NCBI GenBank assembly: GCA_907163375.1
Contig: CAJQUW010002118.1
Span: 186,001 to 250,000, forward strand
Origin: Prostheceraeus crozeri
Taxonomy: Eukaryota > Platyhelminthes > Polycladida > Euryleptidae
Reading direction: 5' to 3'
DNA: 64,000 bases
The notes beneath the pieces are model-generated. The model did no database searches and was not told where the DNA came from. It worked only from the letters and a program-made list of their open reading frames with translations. This document shows, one piece after another, positions 1 to 9,400 of the stretch; position 1 is the first letter of the stretch, and each line of letters opens with the position of its first letter. The position numbers were made by a program, and so were the translations under genes.

Positions 1-191
1 CTTCGGATATGGAATGCAGAGGGGAAGAATAAATGAAGAAATGGATTGAAGGGAAGTCAAACTTGCACCACATGCAGCCACAAACACATTTCTCTCTTCA
101 GTAGTGAACAAGCTCTTGTGAGTGTAGTCAGAAAGTGTATAAGATTGTACAAAAGTTTTACTGCAACACCGGTTGATAAGTGATAATGTAG
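1..191. repeat. Left terminal inverted repeat of element A (inner part)
   Basis: Reading 1-191 forward gives the reverse complement of 10,936-11,129 with few differences. Shared landmarks are CTTCGGATATGG at the outer edge and CTGCAACACCGG near the inner edge. The homology runs to the window edge, so the repeat continues upstream. Confidence 0.9.
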
Positions 192-247
192 CCTTTATCT
201 AAATTAGAATCATTCTGATAGGCTGTTGAGGGACTCATAGTTAATTA

Positions 248-255
248 AATATATA
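248..255 (+). promoter_or_regulatory. TATA box of the 309-560 gene
   Basis: TATATAAG lies about 60 bases upstream of the ATG at 309, a normal distance for a Pol II promoter with a short leader. Confidence 0.55.
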
Positions 256-308
256 AGTGAAACGATTGCAGCACTTCTCATTCACGTTATGCGAAATAGG
301 AGGCTAAC

Positions 309-560
309 ATGTCAAACTATCAAGCATTGGAAATATTTAACCAAATATTTGAAGTCATTGACGAGTGGGATCAAGACAAGTGTGAACAGGAGGCGTTCCG
401 CCAGAAAGTCGTCTTCTTTGAAAAAATTGTGTGGACTGATGGTGAATTCACACCAAAAACGACGCGTGTGAGAAAAGTGCCCGACTCCCCAAAACGACCA
501 AGGTGCTACATAGTGTACAATGACTTGGAGGTTATTCCGCTTGACTTGTCCTCGCTATAA
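309..560 (+). CDS. Uncharacterised 83-aa acidic protein, element A early-type gene
   Basis: This small open frame is next to the left terminal repeat and is one of the few plus-strand genes of element A. The ATG at 309 has A at -3 and follows a TATA box at about 248 by a sensible leader. An ATG at 289 in another frame opens only a short unrelated frame. A conventional AATAAA lies at 582-587, 22 bases after the stop. The protein starts with a hydrophobic, acidic half (residues 1-30, rich in E, D and W) and then a basic stretch around residues 50-65. No family is recognised. Its position beside the terminus and its own promoter suggest a regulatory or host-interaction gene, which is inference only. 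Confidence 0.55.
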   Translation: MSNYQALEIFNQIFEVIDEWDQDKCEQEAFRQKVVFFEKIVWTDGEFTPKTTRVRKVPDSPKRPRCYIVYNDLEVIPLDLSSL

Positions 561-984
561 AGTATATGTGCTTCAATTTTAAATAAACCTACATACCACA
601 TGTCTTTGTTTTGCAATGTATTGATCTAGCATTCGAAATAAATGGAGGAATTTAGATATGGGGATAGTTAACACATTTATTATCGGTCTACTTTTCTATC
701 AAAAGGGATCACACGATTAGAGAAGATAGAAAATGATTTTGTATACGTGTGGTGTAAGAGTGACAAGCAGAACTCATGGCTCATTCTCAGATAACGTTGC
801 TTCAATTGATTCACCTAAAATCATTTTTCATATGTTGAATGATTTCTAGTAACTGTGTTAAGTGTCTAGATGATAGGATATCTTATTCTAACAATAGTTC
901 CCAATTGTCACAATGCTTACTCGATGATCCTTTCGAAGCCATGTAGTTTATATGAAGGAAAAACAACACTGTCATAATACACAT
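561..984. other. Noncoding spacer with polyadenylation signal
   Basis: This contains AATAAA (582-587) for the gene to its left and AT-rich sequence without a convincing frame. Nothing else was recognised. Confidence 0.5.
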
Positions 985-1323
985 TTATTGAAAAGAAATA
1001 AAAGCAATACGTTTTGTAATAAGACGGTACATGACGTCTACTAAGTCAAACTCTTCTTGATTGCGGGGCTGACTAGAGGGAGAGAAGAGGTCTAGCCAGC
1101 TCCGGAGAGTCTCAACACATCGCTTCATCATAACGTCCTTTGGAGACACACTCAGGAAGGCGGCCCTGATTGTATCAGTACTGTCCTCGTCATCGTCGGA
1201 AATGATGATGATTTCCTCATCCAACTGTAGCGGCTCGACCTCACCATCGTACATATTTTTCACTTGCCTCTTGCGTGGGGCATTGGGAATGAGTAAGGCA
1301 TAGGTATTCGGTGGTGTATCCAT
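985..1323 (-). CDS. 112-aa acidic protein with a SUMO-interaction-like motif
   Basis: The frame begins at 1323 on the minus strand. A TATA-like TATATAA at 1362-1368 (minus) lies about 40 bases upstream of the ATG, and the gene is divergent to the plus-strand gene at 1477. Residues about 37-49 are a run of isoleucines followed by S and acidic residues (IIIISDDDED), the classic layout of a SUMO-interacting motif with an acidic, potentially phosphorylated flank. A basic patch (RKRQ) lies near residue 17-20. The C-terminal half looks helical. The stop codon lies inside the sequence AATAAA (984-989, minus), so stop and polyadenylation signal coincide. No family is recognised. A regulator acting on nuclear, sumoylated host structures is an inference from the motif alone. 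Confidence 0.6.
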   Translation of the reverse strand: MDTPPNTYALLIPNAPRKRQVKNMYDGEVEPLQLDEEIIIISDDDEDSTDTIRAAFLSVSPKDVMMKRCVETLRSWLDLFSPSSQPRNQEEFDLVDVMYRLITKRIAFISFQ

Positions 1324-1437
1324 TTTAATGATATTATGAGGAAATGGTCATTGCACCGCAGTTATATAGATTCTCTCCCTGCTTCGCGCTCTCTCATTGG
1401 ACGACAGCGATTTATCAATCGCAATGTATCATTCTCA

Positions 1438-1446
1438 TATATAAAG
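1438..1446 (+). promoter_or_regulatory. TATA box of the 1477-1656 gene
   Basis: TATATAAAG is about 31-39 bases upstream of the ATG at 1477. A TCACTATC/TCACAG initiator-like stretch lies between them. This decides the start: an upstream in-frame ATG at 1336 precedes the promoter and would not be in the transcript. Confidence 0.65.
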
Positions 1447-1476
1447 AAGAGTGTTTTGCATTTCACTATCACAGTC

Positions 1477-1656
1477 ATGTCCAACACAGAGGAAACATTG
1501 ACACCTCTTTCTAGCTCAACTCCTACGAAGAAGGAAGTTGAGAGAACGTTTCAACGAAAAGAGGAAGAGAGACGAATGATTGAAGGCTGCAAGCAGCTCA
1601 CTCTACAAACGGTTGAGAGTGAGCCTTTCTTAAACGAGGCTGACTTTCAGGAGTGA
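1477..1656 (+). CDS. 59-aa charged protein whose transcript ends in a histone-like 3' signal
   Basis: The start at 1477 is chosen because the TATA box at 1438-1446 lies between it and an in-frame ATG further upstream. The protein has an N-terminal S/T/P-rich segment (about residues 1-20), a basic then mixed-charge central helix (about 21-36) and an acidic C terminus. It contains a single cysteine and no recognised domain. The feature of interest is downstream: 33 bases after the stop there is a stem-loop and then CAAGAAAGA, the arrangement used by replication-dependent histone mRNAs instead of a poly(A) tail. Element B has a different protein ahead of the same module. The likely role is an early regulatory protein, made when cells are in S phase, which is inference. 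Confidence 0.55.
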   Translation: MSNTEETLTPLSSSTPTKKEVERTFQRKEEERRMIEGCKQLTLQTVESEPFLNEADFQE

Positions 1657-1689
1657 AGAGCCTTGATGAGACCAGAGAATGCGCCAAAC

Positions 1690-1735
1690 GGTCTTTATGA
1701 GACCACGGCGTTATCGGTCACCTAATCAAGAAAGA
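1690..1735 (+). promoter_or_regulatory. Histone-mRNA-like 3' end module (stem-loop plus HDE), element A
   Basis: GGTCTTTATGAGACC at 1690-1704 folds into a 5-bp stem (6 with a terminal U-G), preceded by CCAAAC and followed by AC, as in histone mRNAs. CAAGAAAGA follows at 1727-1735, 22 bases after the stem, and matches the purine-rich histone downstream element bound by U7 snRNP. The same stem-loop and HDE occur in element B at 17,647-17,691. The loop is one base shorter than in canonical histone stem-loops. Confidence 0.65.
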
Positions 1736-1763
1736 AAATACATTGACTGTGCGACACGCAACA

Positions 1764-3354
1764 TTAGTGATTTGATGTTATCTGACGAAAATGAAGTGTT
1801 AAGACAGTACGACCACCAATGAATTGAATAGGATTACCACTATCATCATAGATACCAAATTTGCAATGGGATAATCGTGATACATTGACTGGAATGTATC
1901 CCTTGTTCAGGAACTCCCTGTGCATGGTCACACCAAAGTCGCCACTGTCAATAGGAATATATCTTAAAAGGGGAACCATTTGACCACCAACTTGTGTTGA
2001 ATGGATAAAGTTAGTGTAAATGTAAAAGTGATTGATATTCATATCGAGCAAGGATGTTGAGCCACAGTACTTCTCGTCGTAGAATATGTCACGTTTGAAT
2101 CCTAAAATCTTTGTTAACTCTTTTGAAATGTGAATGACCGTTTTACCATGTACACTGATACAGAATGTATTTGCTTTAGGATCATAGTCAAAATGATATG
2201 AGTGTAGATTTGTTACACCCTTATTCACGTATGTACAAACATCATAGCCATTGCTATAATGCTTTGGAGGTATCGGTACCTTTTCATTTGGCTTCCATGT
2301 AAGAGTGGAACGTAAAACAGGGTCTGTACGTTTGAAATAAAGGACCATTTGACAATCGGATTGCTGTTCAGATGTTATTTTCACATTCCCCCATTAATGG
2401 TATGACCATAAGACGTCTGTATTTAAAGAGAGCAAGTCGCGAAATGTAGAATTGATGTGAACAAATCCAATGTGTGAACGCTCATAATCATTTCGGAAAT
2501 CAATTCTTGCTTTATTGTGTACTCGAGTGATGGACATAGATAATCCATTTATTTCATTTACCTGTTTGATCAAGTCATCAACAGTACCAGATTTAAAAAG
2601 CACAAAGCGCTCATGCATGCGATCAAGGGGAAGAAGGGTAATATTAAATATTTTCCTGTGCCAATTTGGATATTTCTTAATCTGCTTTGATACTTTCATG
2701 GACACTTGAGCTCTCAAAGGGAAGGCGCCACCTCCTTTTACTTTTGCAAATTTTGCGATAGGTAGAAAGAAACGTGATTTAAGATTCAATATCCTTTGCA
2801 GAGGTCCACTCACATAAAATCCATGGGAAATAGTAGTCGGTCTCATGTAGAGTGTAACTTTATGTAGATTTGGATCCATCTGCCAGAACCATAGATCCTT
2901 TGCCAAATCATTCATAACATTCAATAGGCGTTGAATTTTCATATGATAGTATGTTTGCTCTAAACGATGACGGAATGATGGGTTTGTAGGTTTTTTTCCA
3001 TTTCAGGGGTGAAGCATTTTTGGCAATGGGTATGTCTGTATCTGCAGTGATAATTAAAGTAGAGCCATTTACAATCTCATCAACAGCTCGCTTTCCCCGA
3101 CGGGTGTTGTAGGTATGCACTTAATCATTTCGCTCTAGTTTTGGAAAGTACAAGTATTGATTCGTTGCAGTGCTTAATGTAATCTCTTCATTTGCAATGG
3201 TTCTTATATTATTTACATAGCTCAAATCTTGCAGGGCCACTTCCCAATCACCATGTAAGTCAATTGGCTGTGTTAAATCAGTCTCAAACTCGGCAGCTGT
3301 ATATTCATATCGCTCAGGTTGAGCATTACTGGGAAACACTGCTGTAAACTCCAT
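1764..3354 (-). pseudogene. Penton-like minor capsid protein region (Polinton PY), fossil
   Basis: The minus strand here encodes stretches typical of the Polinton minor capsid protein, the predicted penton of these virus-like elements. Near the start is the N-terminal signature with FPSNAQPE followed by DLTQPIDLHGDWEVAL, where a polypeptide begins with an LPSN-type strand and a DL-G-WEV motif. Near the other end is IHSTQVGGQMVPLLRYIPI, the conserved VG-PLLR strand of the family. The family normally forms jelly-roll pentamers at capsid vertices. The region is not a single open frame and has about three interruptions, so it is a fossil. It follows the major capsid and protease genes on the same strand, as expected for a virion gene block. 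Confidence 0.8.
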
Positions 3355-3454
3355 GTTAAAGTATCAACATAAAGCGTCGTTTGCTTAGGCGTTATGTCGC
3401 ATGACGTAACGAACTGTGCTTTCAATCTGTTCGCAGTAGGCACTTTTTGTCGTC

Positions 3455-3880
3455 CTAGGAATTTGGTAAGAGTGATTGCCCTTTCACATAATGCACTCCC
3501 CTAAGTATGCTTGTACCGCCTTCTTTCATATTGTGATAGTTGATACAGCCAAATATTACTTGATATCTTGGTCTTCTACGTTTAAAATCTGCAAGGGTAT
3601 GAATTATTTCACGTTTCATTGATGAGCTCACACGACAGCCATTTTTTAATTCCATTGCAATGCAACGTACAGGATTGATCAAATCGATGCCGCCTACAGG
3701 CGATCGCTTAAAGCCATAATCTGTTAACACCATTTTCCACGCATGACCCATTCGCTGACGTAAAATCTGAAGTTTGTAAGCATGATTTTGCCAAGGATCG
3801 GCTATGCCGGAAAGAATTACATCTTCAATAGGTCTTGTTGCATGAATAGGTGATTTGATGAGACGAACTGCATCATCTTA
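3455..3880 (-). pseudogene. Unidentified element A protein, possible PD-(D/E)XK nuclease-like
   Basis: Minus-strand coding sequence lies between the penton and protease genes. The readable part has an IDLI strand, a strand ending in MELKNG about 15 residues later, then a helix and a QVIFG strand. A D, a gap and then E-x-K is the order of catalytic residues in PD-(D/E)XK nucleases, but the match is short and could be coincidental. Coding sequence seems to continue toward 3,880. The gene appears broken, with about one or two interruptions. Polintons do not usually carry a named nuclease of this type, so this is either lineage-specific or a misread of an unknown protein. Confidence 0.35.
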
Positions 3881-3993
3881 TCCTTGTCCTTTTCATGGCA
3901 CTATCGCAAATGATAATATGATGATCAATGTTAACATGACTTCGTCCATTTCTTATAAATGCTTTGCTTAAACGAGAAGACTAAGCCAACGTT

Positions 3994-4346
3994 TTGCTAT
4001 GTCTAAAACTAACCATGATTGCCAAGCTCTCTTCTCAGTGTCACGTTACATGGAAGGCTCGATGCATTACCTTTTACGATACTCATCGACAAGTTAAAAT
4101 AAGTTTATCACCTTTTCAAATGGATAACCTCACGATGCTTTACATATCATGCATCATCCAATGTACTATATCCCTCTAGGTGGGCGTCTATTCATTATTC
4201 GACGAGATTTCATTGCTCTTCATGATCAATATGGTGTTATACATTTTACATCCTCAAGTTGGAACAAGTATAGAGAACGTATACATCCTCGCATAATGAC
4301 TTACCTTCAACAAACCAACATTCATAAGCATGAGTGTGACAAGTGA
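3994..4346 (+). pseudogene. Relative of the element B 17,774 gene; possible PC4-like protein, fossil
   Basis: This plus-strand coding sequence runs against the surrounding virion genes. The segment CITFYDTHRQVKISLSPFQ is clearly related to CVTFHDMKRQIQITLERFQ in the gene at 17,774 in element B. Two strands with a charged turn, followed further on by W and a helix (SSWNKYRERI), recall the single-stranded-DNA-binding core of transcription cofactor PC4, though only weakly. The copy seems broken, with about one interruption. Its value is as evidence that elements A and B descend from elements sharing more genes than each now holds. Confidence 0.45.
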
Positions 4347-4465
4347 ACAATGTCTTCTTATCTCTATATCTATTCATGTTTGATGACTAAATACAACCTA
4401 TTCAATCACATCATCTACTTTTCCATTGAAGTATAATTAAGAAAACAAATTTTAATCGTACATAT

Positions 4466-4927
4466 TTATTGAAGGCTTTTAGAAAAGTTACGAATGCGCT
4501 TTTCATTGACAAGGGTATAATGTGAAAAATGTTTACAAATGTCTTGTAAAGAGTCATAATGTAGTCGTTGCATTACAAAGTAGAGGGCATAGGCTCCACA
4601 TGTTGAAGACAAGGGATGTTGATAGGCCAAAGCATTGCGAATCCATTTTCGTGAATGACGGTTCATGAAGCGTGTAACATTATCACAGTTTGGTAAGGCC
4701 AATGAATGAAAGATTTCACCGCAATAGTTTTTATCAATAAATAAAACTTTCCAGTGTTTCCCGGGTAAGTGTGCTGTATCAGTATTCATGATAATGAAAG
4801 AGGGTGGTTTTGGTAAAACTGTGGGCATATTATTAATGAAAAACACACCTCGAAATGCTGCAACAGTGCGTTCATCACCATGTTCTTGAACGACTCTCTC
4901 TAGCTCTGCATCAGATAACCAACTCAT
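4466..4927 (-). CDS. Adenain-like maturation protease (PRO)
   Basis: This 153-aa protein is of the adenovirus/Polinton cysteine protease family (C5/ULP-like), which cleaves capsid precursors during virion maturation. The histidine motif GKHWKVLFID lies near residue 57 and a conserved STCGAYALYF block with the nucleophilic cysteine near residue 108. This is the usual His-Trp ... Cys-Gly order and a usual length for the family. The frame runs from the ATG at 4927 and abuts the major capsid region on the same strand. The stop overlaps AATAAA (4465-4470, minus), so the transcript can end right at the gene. The gene looks whole in an element that is otherwise a fossil. Confidence 0.85.
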   Translation of the reverse strand: MSWLSDAELERVVQEHGDERTVAAFRGVFFINNMPTVLPKPPSFIIMNTDTAHLPGKHWKVLFIDKNYCGEIFHSLALPNCDNVTRFMNRHSRKWIRNALAYQHPLSSTCGAYALYFVMQRLHYDSLQDICKHFSHYTLVNEKRIRNFSKSLQ

Positions 4928-6206
4928 TAACCTGTATAAGAAGCGGAAACGTCACGCAGCCTGTTAATTCGAATGGTGGAATCGAACACAGCATAGATGA
5001 GTACATTGACTGTTTTCGTCAAATCTTTTTCAAAAAAGAATTCTAGTTTAAGACCCTCCGTGGCAATGCCCGGACGATAAGAAGCACCTGCTTCATTGTT
5101 TGTTGTCAAATCAAATGCATAAAGCATAAAACCTTTAGCAAATTCATCATAGGTCAAACCATTGGTGTCATCAGTATTCCAGTATTTAAATGTCTCCATA
5201 GTATTTTGATATGAGCGAGAATGATGTCCATTAGCATAGTTTGGACAAAAAGGAGTACCAGGAATGCAATCAGTATCGCGATACAATCCGATTTGATTTA
5301 AACCAAAGTGTTCAAAGTTGAGGGGATTCTTCGATATATTACCATTGTATGCATCATTTGCAATCAATCCCACAATGATCATTTTTGGTGATTGTATAGG
5401 AAACAAACTATCTTTAACAAAGCTCTTTTGTGCACGAGGAATGGTGAAGCTATGGATCTCAGTATGATTTACATCATAAAGAGCATCATACTTCTTCAAA
5501 CCCATCTCATGACCATTAATCACCGAAGGATTCACTGTCATTCGTCGCACATAAAGTCTAACACTTTCAAACACAATCTTAAATTCAGTCTTCGCTCCAT
5601 AAGTATTCAATACAAATTTAGGATCGTTCGGCAAGAGATGAACTCGCATGTCTACTTTTGACATTAAGAAACGTGATTGACGGAAAAAGTCCAAGTATAG
5701 GGGACCATATAATGCACACACCCTACTTTCTGCAGTCCACTTTTCACGAGTCACAATCCCTTGTTTTTGTCACTATCAAATTTACCAGCTTCATCTTTAC
5801 ACCAACCCACAACAGCCATGTGACTCTTTTGTGCTTGTGGCTGGAACTGCATGACTGTTGAAAAATAACCGAGATAGGGATAACTGTGTTGACCACCTTC
5901 CACCCAAGTTTCACTAATGGTCAATGATACATCCTTGAAGAGCGTTGCTATTGCCAAGTTATTAACGGCTACTTTTTCCTCGTCGTCAAGGTTTGTACCG
6001 TCCTTATTTACTATCTTAAACTTAACATGTAGATTGATTTCATTTACATCGATGTACTCAGCATCATTTCCTGGTATTAAAAACTGAATGACACTACCGG
6101 AACCGATACTTGTCTGTGGATAACGAATGGATACATAATTTCTAACGATATCCGTCTGTATAGGTGTTCTATCAAATAAGCAAAGGGATGAGGTTTTACA
6201 TTCCAT
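4927..6206 (-). pseudogene. Double jelly-roll major capsid protein region, fossil
   Basis: This region encodes the Polinton/adintovirus-type major capsid protein, which builds hexon-like trimers. Readable features include the N-terminal block with SIRYPQTSIGSGSVIQFLIPG and YIDVNEINLHVKFKI, which matches the first jelly-roll of the family, and later strands such as PSVINGHEMGLKKYDA and NTMETFKYWNTDD. Total coding length is close to the usual 400-450 residues. It lies directly upstream of the protease and downstream of the pVI-like gene in the same direction. The region is a fossil with about one interruption. Confidence 0.85.
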
Positions 6207-6259
6207 ATTTAAAACAGTCCACGTCGTCTGCGTTTGCTAGGAGGCATACGAGATGCTCT

Positions 6260-6598
6260 TCACTTACGTTTGCCTGAAGTAGAGAGTGGATTGATATGAC
6301 TGATGACAGACCTGATACCAGCCTTACCGACATTCTTCAAACGCTGTATTCCATGCCGCTTTAGCGATTCGCGAATCTGCAATCTTCCTGAAAGTGCATC
6401 ACTTGCTACATCTGCTGCTAATCCTACACCTTCCTTTAAAGCTGATTTTCCCACATTTGCGATAGTGAGGAGCATCATACCTTTGACAGCACCCAATAGA
6501 CTACCACCTTTTTGACGTCTCGATCCAGCATAAACGGGAAAGCCAGCTCCATGACTAGCATAGGAGGGGGCAGAATAAAACGTAGCAGTTTGATCCAT
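6260..6598 (-). CDS. pVI-like small virion protein
   Basis: This 112-aa protein immediately precedes the capsid gene on the minus strand. It has GAGFPVYAGSRRQKGG near residues 17-32, where paired glycines after a basic stretch resemble protease cleavage sites. A long small-residue, amphipathic middle section and a basic C terminus follow. Polintons and adintoviruses carry a similar small protein next to the capsid gene, compared in the literature with adenovirus pVI or pX, a cement or membrane-lytic protein. The assignment rests on position, size and composition rather than a firm domain. Confidence 0.55.
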   Translation of the reverse strand: MDQTATFYSAPSYASHGAGFPVYAGSRRQKGGSLLGAVKGMMLLTIANVGKSALKEGVGLAADVASDALSGRLQIRESLKRHGIQRLKNVGKAGIRSVISHINPLSTSGKRK

Positions 6599-6639
6599 AG
6601 GTTTTTATTTATTTATATTTACACAATTCATTACTTTGC

Positions 6640-7711
6640 TTAGGAACGTTCACTAACACGATAAAGGTCAGATTGACGAATCCAACTGTTCATTGAATTT
6701 GGATAGCCAGCCCATTTCACCAGGCTCCACTTTTCCCCTTGTCGCATTTGGTAACGAAGAACTTTTTCAACCATGTAGTCATCATCTTGTTTGGTGATAG
6801 GTGTTACCTCATGACGATAAAAACTCCCTTCAATCTCTTCACCATGATAATCACGAAGCTTGTAGGTAGTGAGTGGGCTTGAATTTCCTGTTAACCTGAG
6901 AGACAGTAAATATTTCTTCCGTCCAATTGGGAAGACATCCTTTCGCAAACACGCTTTTCACCTTGGAAATACGAACTTTGTCACCAACCTGAATGTCACG
7001 TTTACCTTGTGATGGTTGATTGCGTTTAGCATTGATTTCACGGATTGTATCCACCATGTCTGGAGTTATGTCAGCAGGAATGTGACCAACCATACGATGA
7101 ATAGAATGATTGTAAGCGTTTACAGTATCTTGTAATACATCCGTCCACTTTTGTGTTACTTTTGCAGTGAAATAGCGCCATAGGCGAGTTTTCAGTGTAC
7201 GATTAAAGCGTTCGACCACTGCAGCCTTGTATGCACTTTTCACACTAAACAGCTCAATGTTGTGTTCGTGAAATAAAGCACGCACATGTCTGTTTTCAAA
7301 CTCTTTCCTTTGATCAGTCTGAATACGTGTGGGAATGCGTCTTTCACTGAGAATATTTTGGAAAGCCTTGGCCACTTCTTCATCACGCTTTGTCTTGAGT
7401 GGTTGAACCCAAGCAAAACGAGAAAATAGGTCAATGACAGTTAGGAGAAAGCGATAGCCTTTATTCTTTTTAGATAATAAAGAAACATCAGCCAAATCTG
7501 CTTGCCATTGTTCATCAATATCATGAACGATATAAGAACGGGTAGGATAACGTTTTCGAGCTTGTGTGTGCAATGTATATGCAGGTTGAGCTTTTGACCA
7601 TCTCTTCACTTGTTTCTGTGAATAACCACTTGCTTGTGACAACTTTTTCACTGAAGCATAACCTGCATAATGCTTTGGTTTATAGTAAATTGATTTCAGA
7701 TGTTCATCCAT
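6640..7711 (-). pseudogene. Polinton integrase (rve) with C-terminal chromodomain, fossil
   Basis: This is a retroviral-type DDE integrase. QWQADLADVS gives the first acidic motif, IQTDQRKEF the second, and the glutamate follows in AAVVERFNRTL. The order N-terminal HTH/zinc-like region (YYKPKHYAGY ... VKRW), catalytic core, then a chromodomain-like end with KVLRYQ, WSLVKWAGYP and NSW is typical of Polinton integrases. It would join element ends to chromosomal DNA and make 6-bp target duplications. The chromodomain may guide it to chromatin marks. The region has about one interruption. Confidence 0.88.
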
Positions 7712-7903
7712 CGTCCATCGTTTATTTGCCTCAAAGTATCAGTCTTTTTCTCCGCTAGGGTTTGCGTTTGTGTTTGAGACCTGCTTTTGCTACTTTTTTG
7801 AGCCGTCTTGTATGAATTACTTTTACAACATGTACTTAATCAGTTCAATGACACATGAATGTTTGGCAACTCTGAACATGGGATACAACATAGCTTCTTC
7901 ATA
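7712..7903. other. Short spacer upstream of integrase
   Basis: No convincing gene is seen. Basic codons continue for a short distance but no start could be assigned. Confidence 0.4.
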
Positions 7904-8552
7904 TTAGAAATCTGTGATAAAATCAAATGATGGATAACGTGTTAAAGGTTTTGGTGTACGCTTCGGCAACTTCTCGGGTGTTTTCAAAGTTTGCTTGATT
8001 CTCTTTTTAGGTTTCTCTACACTTTGCAATTTTCTCTTCCTAGGTGTAGAATCATTTTCCATTTCCTCTAAGGTATCACGTCCAAGAATTGCCTTTGGAA
8101 CATTGAATTTCTTCATACTTTTTTTAAAAAAAGAGCTCCCATCCTGTAGGTGTAAAGTGACGGCGACGATCACGAACAGCATGGTTAAGTAAATCTTCCA
8201 CTCTTGAGTCCCTAATGACTCCACCATCATCACCTACCACTTCACCTCGTTGTGTGATTTTCAAGTTGGGTTCGAGACTTCGATGTAAGCTCATTCCGCG
8301 ATTGTGATAGGGTTTGGGTGAACTAAGCGAAAGATCATTGAGAATTTTTTCTTTCAATTGTTTCATTTCTTCTAAGGTAGAACTCTGCTTTATCAAACGA
8401 TCGTATGGATTTTTACTTTGTACAGCTTCTTGTTCATATTGCTGATTAAGTTGTGACATTTGATTTGCCCAAGGTTGTTGAACACTCTGCATTGTAGTCA
8501 GATGTATATATTCTTCTTGTGGAATAGCAATCATGCGTTGAAAACCACTCAT
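7904..8552 (-). pseudogene. PX-like conserved Polinton protein region, fossil
   Basis: The minus strand encodes a protein that recurs in Polintons and adintoviruses without a settled function, usually called PX-like. It opens with IPQEEYIHL, has a glutamine-rich helix (residues about 20-60), then GEVVGDDGGVI and HAVRDRRRHFTPTGWELF, and ends in a long lysine-rich tail. The basic tail suggests nucleic-acid binding inside the virion. The region has about one interruption. It overlaps the end of the ATPase gene by a few bases, so the two were probably expressed together. A TATATAAA lies just upstream of the start (about 8,559-8,566, minus). Confidence 0.6.
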
Positions 8553-9139
8553 AACAATTTATATATGATCATGGGTTTCTCAAAGAGATGACTGCGTAAG
8601 CGATAATCCTCAGGACACTCCTGGGTAAAGTCCAAAAATAAATAATTATAGGGTTTTTCCGTAGCAGCCTCAAATACTTCAATCAAGGCTTTTGACTTGC
8701 GAGGAAGAACTTGTCGAGATAGGAATTCAACTTGACTTTTATCACGAGGATTTTTAAAGATGATGTAGTAATGCGTGTTTAGATTTCGAGTCCGTGCTTC
8801 CTTTCCACTTGGAAAAAGATTTTGCATAATAAAAATGATAAAAGATGGTTTGTGATGAGCAGCCTTGGTAAACATAGCAGTTACTTCTTGTGAGTTCTTA
8901 CTATCATTAAGTAAATCATCAAGAATGATAATATCATAGGGTTGAATATCAGAAGTGCTGATAATCCCCGGTTGAACCAAGTAACCCTTACCAACCAATT
9001 CACAATGTAAGTTATGTTGATAAATTCCATAGCACCAAACAATGCGATTAGGTATGCAGTCAAAAATCTCATTACGACGCTCCAAGAATTGCAGTGTTAA
9101 ATGTGTCTTCCCACTATGAGAGGGTCCTACGATACACAT
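8549..9139 (-). CDS. FtsK/HerA-type genome-packaging ATPase
   Basis: This 196-aa ATPase is of the A32-like packaging family found in Polintons and related viruses. The Walker A motif GPSHSGKT is at about residues 5-12 and Walker B IIILDDLL at about 70-77. A sensor-like asparagine follows in MQNLFP near residue 105. The length matches the family. It would thread element DNA into the capsid. The frame is open throughout and its stop overlaps the next gene (PX-like) on the same strand. Confidence 0.85.
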   Translation of the reverse strand: MCIVGPSHSGKTHLTLQFLERRNEIFDCIPNRIVWCYGIYQHNLHCELVGKGYLVQPGIISTSDIQPYDIIILDDLLNDSKNSQEVTAMFTKAAHHKPSFIIFIMQNLFPSGKEARTRNLNTHYYIIFKNPRDKSQVEFLSRQVLPRKSKALIEVFEAATEKPYNYLFLDFTQECPEDYRLRSHLFEKPMIIYKLL

Positions 9140-9208
9140 AGTGCGATTACAGCGTAAACGGAAATCGATGTTGATTTCGATGAAAAGTCATACTATTTAA
9201 CTTAGTAT

Positions 9209-9400
9209 CTATCCATTAATGGCTTTATTCGCGAGAGCACCAGCTAATCCTCCCAAAGCAGGACCGGCAGCTGCCATGATGATAGGCGCTAAAAGTGGTA
9301 AGAAGCCACCGCGCTGTGATAATAGTTTGCGCTTTGTAGGAATTGATGTTTTTGGATTGCTCAAGGTGCGAAGAACTTTACCATGCCTTGGCAATTGCAT
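9209..9400 (-). CDS. 63-aa glycine/alanine-rich small virion-like protein
   Basis: A basic N-terminal half (RHGK, KRKLLSQRGG) is followed by a hydrophobic small-residue segment (LLAPIIMAAAGPALGGLAGAL, split here only for description). This resembles small membrane-active or DNA-core peptides of adenoviruses and Polintons. The paired glycine after QR could be a protease site. It overlaps the end of the next upstream gene, suggesting joint transcription. Function is not known. Confidence 0.5.
   Translation of the reverse strand: MQLPRHGKVLRTLSNPKTSIPTKRKLLSQRGGFLPLLAPIIMAAAGPALGGLAGALANKAING

Noticed and set aside
1336-1476. N-terminal extension of the 1,477 gene
   Set aside because: It lies upstream of and across the TATA box, so it should not be in the mRNA.
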